NCBI GenBank assembly: GCA_002291955.1
Contig: DBBA01000309.1
Location: 1-7,777, forward strand
Direction of reading: 5' to 3'
Length of the DNA: 7,777 nt
Source of the DNA: Rhodobacteraceae bacterium UBA996
GTDB lineage: Bacteria > Pseudomonadota > Alphaproteobacteria > Rhodobacterales > Rhodobacteraceae
Positions 6,419-7,777 of this stretch are shown piece by piece. Made by a program: the position numbers and the translations under genes. The stretch's first letter is position 1; every line of letters starts with the position of its first letter. The notes under the pieces are model-generated. The model saw nothing but the letters and a program-made list of their open reading frames with translations, did no database searches and had not been told where the DNA came from.

Positions 6419-7540
6419 ATGCGCGCCGAAACCGAAAGCCATGTCGCGGCCATCCAGAAGTCGCTCGCGCTCCTGGGCCAGCGGCTGGGCCTCGAGACGG
6501 TCCAGCACCGGCTCGAGGAATACAACGCCCTGACCGAGGATCCGACGCTCTGGAACGACCCGGCCCGCGCACAGAAGCTGATGCGCGAACGGCAGGGGCT
6601 GGTCGATGCCCACGCCACCTGGCGCGACATCACCCGCGACCTGCAGGACAACATCGACCTCATCGACCTGGGCGAGTCCGAGGGCGACGCGGGCGTGGTG
6701 GCCGAGGCCGAGGCCGCGCTCAAGGCGCTGGCCGAAAAGGCCGCGCAGAAGGAACTCGAGGCGCTGCTGGACGGCGAGGCCGACGGCAACGACGCGTTCC
6801 TGGAAATCAACGCAGGCGCCGGGGGAACCGAGGCCTGCGACTGGGCCCAGATGCTCGCCCGCATGTACGTCCGCTGGGCCGAAGCGCGCGGCTACACGGT
6901 CGAGGAGCAGGATTTCTCGCCCGGCACCGAGGCCGGGATCAAGTCGGTCGTGTACCAGATCAAGGGCCGCAACGCCTATGGCTGGCTCAAGACCGAATCC
7001 GGCGTGCACCGCCTCGTGCGCATCTCGCCCTTCGGCAAGGGCACGCGCGAGACGTCGTTTGCCAGCGTCTGGGTCTATCCGATCATCGACGACACGATCG
7101 AGATCGAGGTGCACGACAAGGACATCCGCATCGACACGATGCGCGCGTCCGGCGCGGGCGGCCAGCACGTCAACAAGACCGACTCGGCCGTGCGGATCAC
7201 CCACTTCCCGTCGGGGATCGTGGTGACGTCCAGCCTCAAGTCGCAGCACCAGAACCGCGACATCGCCATGCAGACGCTGAAGTCGCGCCTCTATCAGCTG
7301 GAACTGGACAAGCGGAACGCCGCGATCAACGCCCAGCACGAGGCCAAGGGCGACGCGGGCTGGGGCAACCAGATCCGCAGCTACGTCCTGCAGCCCTACC
7401 AGATGGTCAAGGACCTGCGCACCGGGCACGAGACATCGGACACCGGCGGTGTTCTCGACGGCGACCTCGACGCCTTCATGGCGGCGACCCTCGCCATGGA
7501 CGTGGCAGGGAAAAGCCGGGCCGAGGCACAGGCGGACTGA
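6419..7540 (+). CDS. prfB: Peptide chain release factor 2
   Basis: A 373-residue class I release factor that reads UAA and UGA stop codons in the ribosomal A site and triggers release of the finished protein. An alpha-helical N-terminal domain (about 1-115) is followed by the codon-recognition core with the RF2 tripeptide Ser203-Pro204-Phe205 (RF1 would have PxT), and Gly247-Gly248-Gln249, whose glutamine acts at the peptidyl transferase centre and is normally methylated by PrmC. Just before GGQ the sequence is RASGAGGQ, so the position occupied by Thr246 in E. coli K-12 is alanine, the more usual state. Length is close to the E. coli protein (365). The gene is one uninterrupted frame: the in-frame stop and slippery CTTTGA of E. 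coli-type programmed frameshifting are absent, so autoregulation by that route is not expected. It ends in TGA, its own cognate stop. It appears to have its own promoter. Confidence 0.97.
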   Translation: MRAETESHVAAIQKSLALLGQRLGLETVQHRLEEYNALTEDPTLWNDPARAQKLMRERQGLVDAHATWRDITRDLQDNIDLIDLGESEGDAGVVAEAEAALKALAEKAAQKELEALLDGEADGNDAFLEINAGAGGTEACDWAQMLARMYVRWAEARGYTVEEQDFSPGTEAGIKSVVYQIKGRNAYGWLKTESGVHRLVRISPFGKGTRETSFASVWVYPIIDDTIEIEVHDKDIRIDTMRASGAGGQHVNKTDSAVRITHFPSGIVVTSSLKSQHQNRDIAMQTLKSRLYQLELDKRNAAINAQHEAKGDAGWGNQIRSYVLQPYQMVKDLRTGHETSDTGGVLDGDLDAFMAATLAMDVAGKSRAEAQAD

Positions 7541-7566
7541 CGTCGCTCGGCGTCGTCTCCCGGTAT

Positions 7567-7590
7567 CGCGTTGCCCTTCCGGCAAGCGCG
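7567..7590 (+). terminator. Bulged hairpin downstream of prfB
   Basis: CGCG-TTGCC (7567-7575) pairs with GGCAA-CGCG (7581-7590) around a CTTCC loop, with one bulged G at 7586, giving nine base pairs. It begins 27 bases after the prfB stop. No T-run follows, so it is not a classic intrinsic terminator. It may protect the 3' end or mark a Rho-dependent end. The pairing is seen; the role is inferred. Confidence 0.35.
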
Positions 7591-7665
7591 CTGCCTCTCA
7601 CCAGTCTTGCCGCGTAAGGCGGTCGGCCCCAGTGGCGCCGCGCGGCCTCTGTCTGACCGTCCTTC

Positions 7666-7682
7666 GATATGGACCAGATATC
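7666..7682. repeat. Short inverted repeat GATAT/ATATC
   Basis: GATAT (7666-7670) and ATATC (7678-7682) are inverted around GGACCAG. It is an unusually AT-rich spot for this DNA and abuts the GC-rich hairpins that follow. It looks like the end of the same repeat unit. Confidence 0.3.
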
Positions 7683-7684
7683 CC

Positions 7685-7727
7685 GGGGGGAGCGCGGCGT
7701 CAGCCGCGCCGGGGGGCAGCGCCCCCC
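7685..7727. repeat. Tandem GC-rich hairpins, probable Rhodobacterales intergenic repeat
   Basis: Two perfect inverted repeats stand side by side. GCGCGGC (7692-7698) and GCCGCGC (7703-7709) enclose GTCA; GGGGGGC (7711-7717) and GCCCCCC (7721-7727) enclose AGC. A further G6 run at 7685-7690 could pair with the C6 at 7722-7727 instead, enclosing the first hairpin. Read on the - strand, G-run/GCTG/C-run hairpins followed by CCCGGGATAT resemble an intergenic repeat I recall as frequent in Rhodobacterales genomes; this was not checked. It may end transcripts from either side. A - strand frame open from the window edge also stops here, at 7702-7700. Confidence 0.55.
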
Positions 7728-7754
7728 GCCTGCATCGCGATAGTAGGCACATCC

Positions 7755-7777
7755 ATGCCGAACCCCGCCTTCAGCCG
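7755..7777 (+). CDS. Possible start of a next gene (partial)
   Basis: ATG at 7755 opens a frame reading MPNPAFS before the window ends. GTAGG at 7743-7747 could be a weak ribosome binding site seven bases upstream. Only seven full codons are visible, so no function can be given. Competing readings are the 3' end of a - strand gene, either stopping at 7773-7771 or running through the edge with tail KAGFGMDVPTIAMQ to a stop at 7702-7700. I cannot choose between them. Confidence 0.22.

Noticed and set aside
6364..7617. + strand frame of about 417 codons overlapping prfB in another phase
   Set aside because: Arg/Gly/Ala-rich translation with no motif. The overlapping prfB frame carries SPF and GGQ and is clearly the real gene.
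1..7777. Mobile element, CRISPR array, tRNA or rRNA, defence or secondary-metabolite system
   Set aside because: I looked on both strands for transposase-like or integrase-like frames, spaced direct repeats, cloverleaf-like folds and biosynthetic clusters and found none. The genes are ordinary envelope and translation functions of uniform composition.

Overview
The window is high-GC (about 70% by eye, not computed) bacterial chromosome. Gene content, protein sequence and promoter style point to an alphaproteobacterium of the Rhodobacterales (Rhodobacter/Paracoccus-like). The strongest reason is the run AmiC-type amidase, penicillin-binding protein 1A and release factor 2, which I recall as a conserved neighbourhood in that order. 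PBP1A also has a C-terminus (SSGGLY) and a CxxC between its transpeptidase motifs that fit alphaproteobacterial versions. This placement comes from memory, not from a search.

Layout, all genes on the + strand. 1-112: upstream flank with no gene I can assign. 113-1252: a fold-type I PLP aminotransferase with a GTG start and a strong Shine-Dalgarno. 1253-1347: short spacer with a 10-bp direct repeat and a small hairpin. 1348-2580: a secreted N-acetylmuramoyl-L-alanine amidase (AMIN plus Amidase_3, AmiC-like). 2581-2689: spacer with a probable intrinsic terminator whose T-run overlaps the -35 of a probable promoter for the next gene. 2690-5242: bifunctional PBP1A (glycosyltransferase plus transpeptidase). 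5257-6330: a membrane-targeted serine hydrolase of the beta-lactamase/esterase (S12, COG1680) superfamily, only 14 nt after PBP1A, with its start codon inside a GC-only inverted repeat. 6331-6418: spacer with a probable sigma70-type promoter. 6419-7540: peptide chain release factor 2. 7541-7777: intergenic DNA with a bulged hairpin and a pair of very GC-rich adjacent hairpins, then a possible start of another gene at the edge.

Functionally, the centre of the window is a cell-envelope block. The amidase cuts peptides from glycan strands, PBP1A polymerises and cross-links new peptidoglycan, and the serine hydrolase, probably co-translated with PBP1A, is exported and may act on an envelope or small amide/ester substrate. 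The aminotransferase and prfB are housekeeping genes with no evident link to that block.

I see no mobile element, CRISPR array, RNA gene, toxin-antitoxin or defence system, and nothing I would call a new system. The points most worth checking are the hydrolase start-codon hairpin, the competing hairpins downstream of prfB, and the terminator/promoter overlap ahead of PBP1A.
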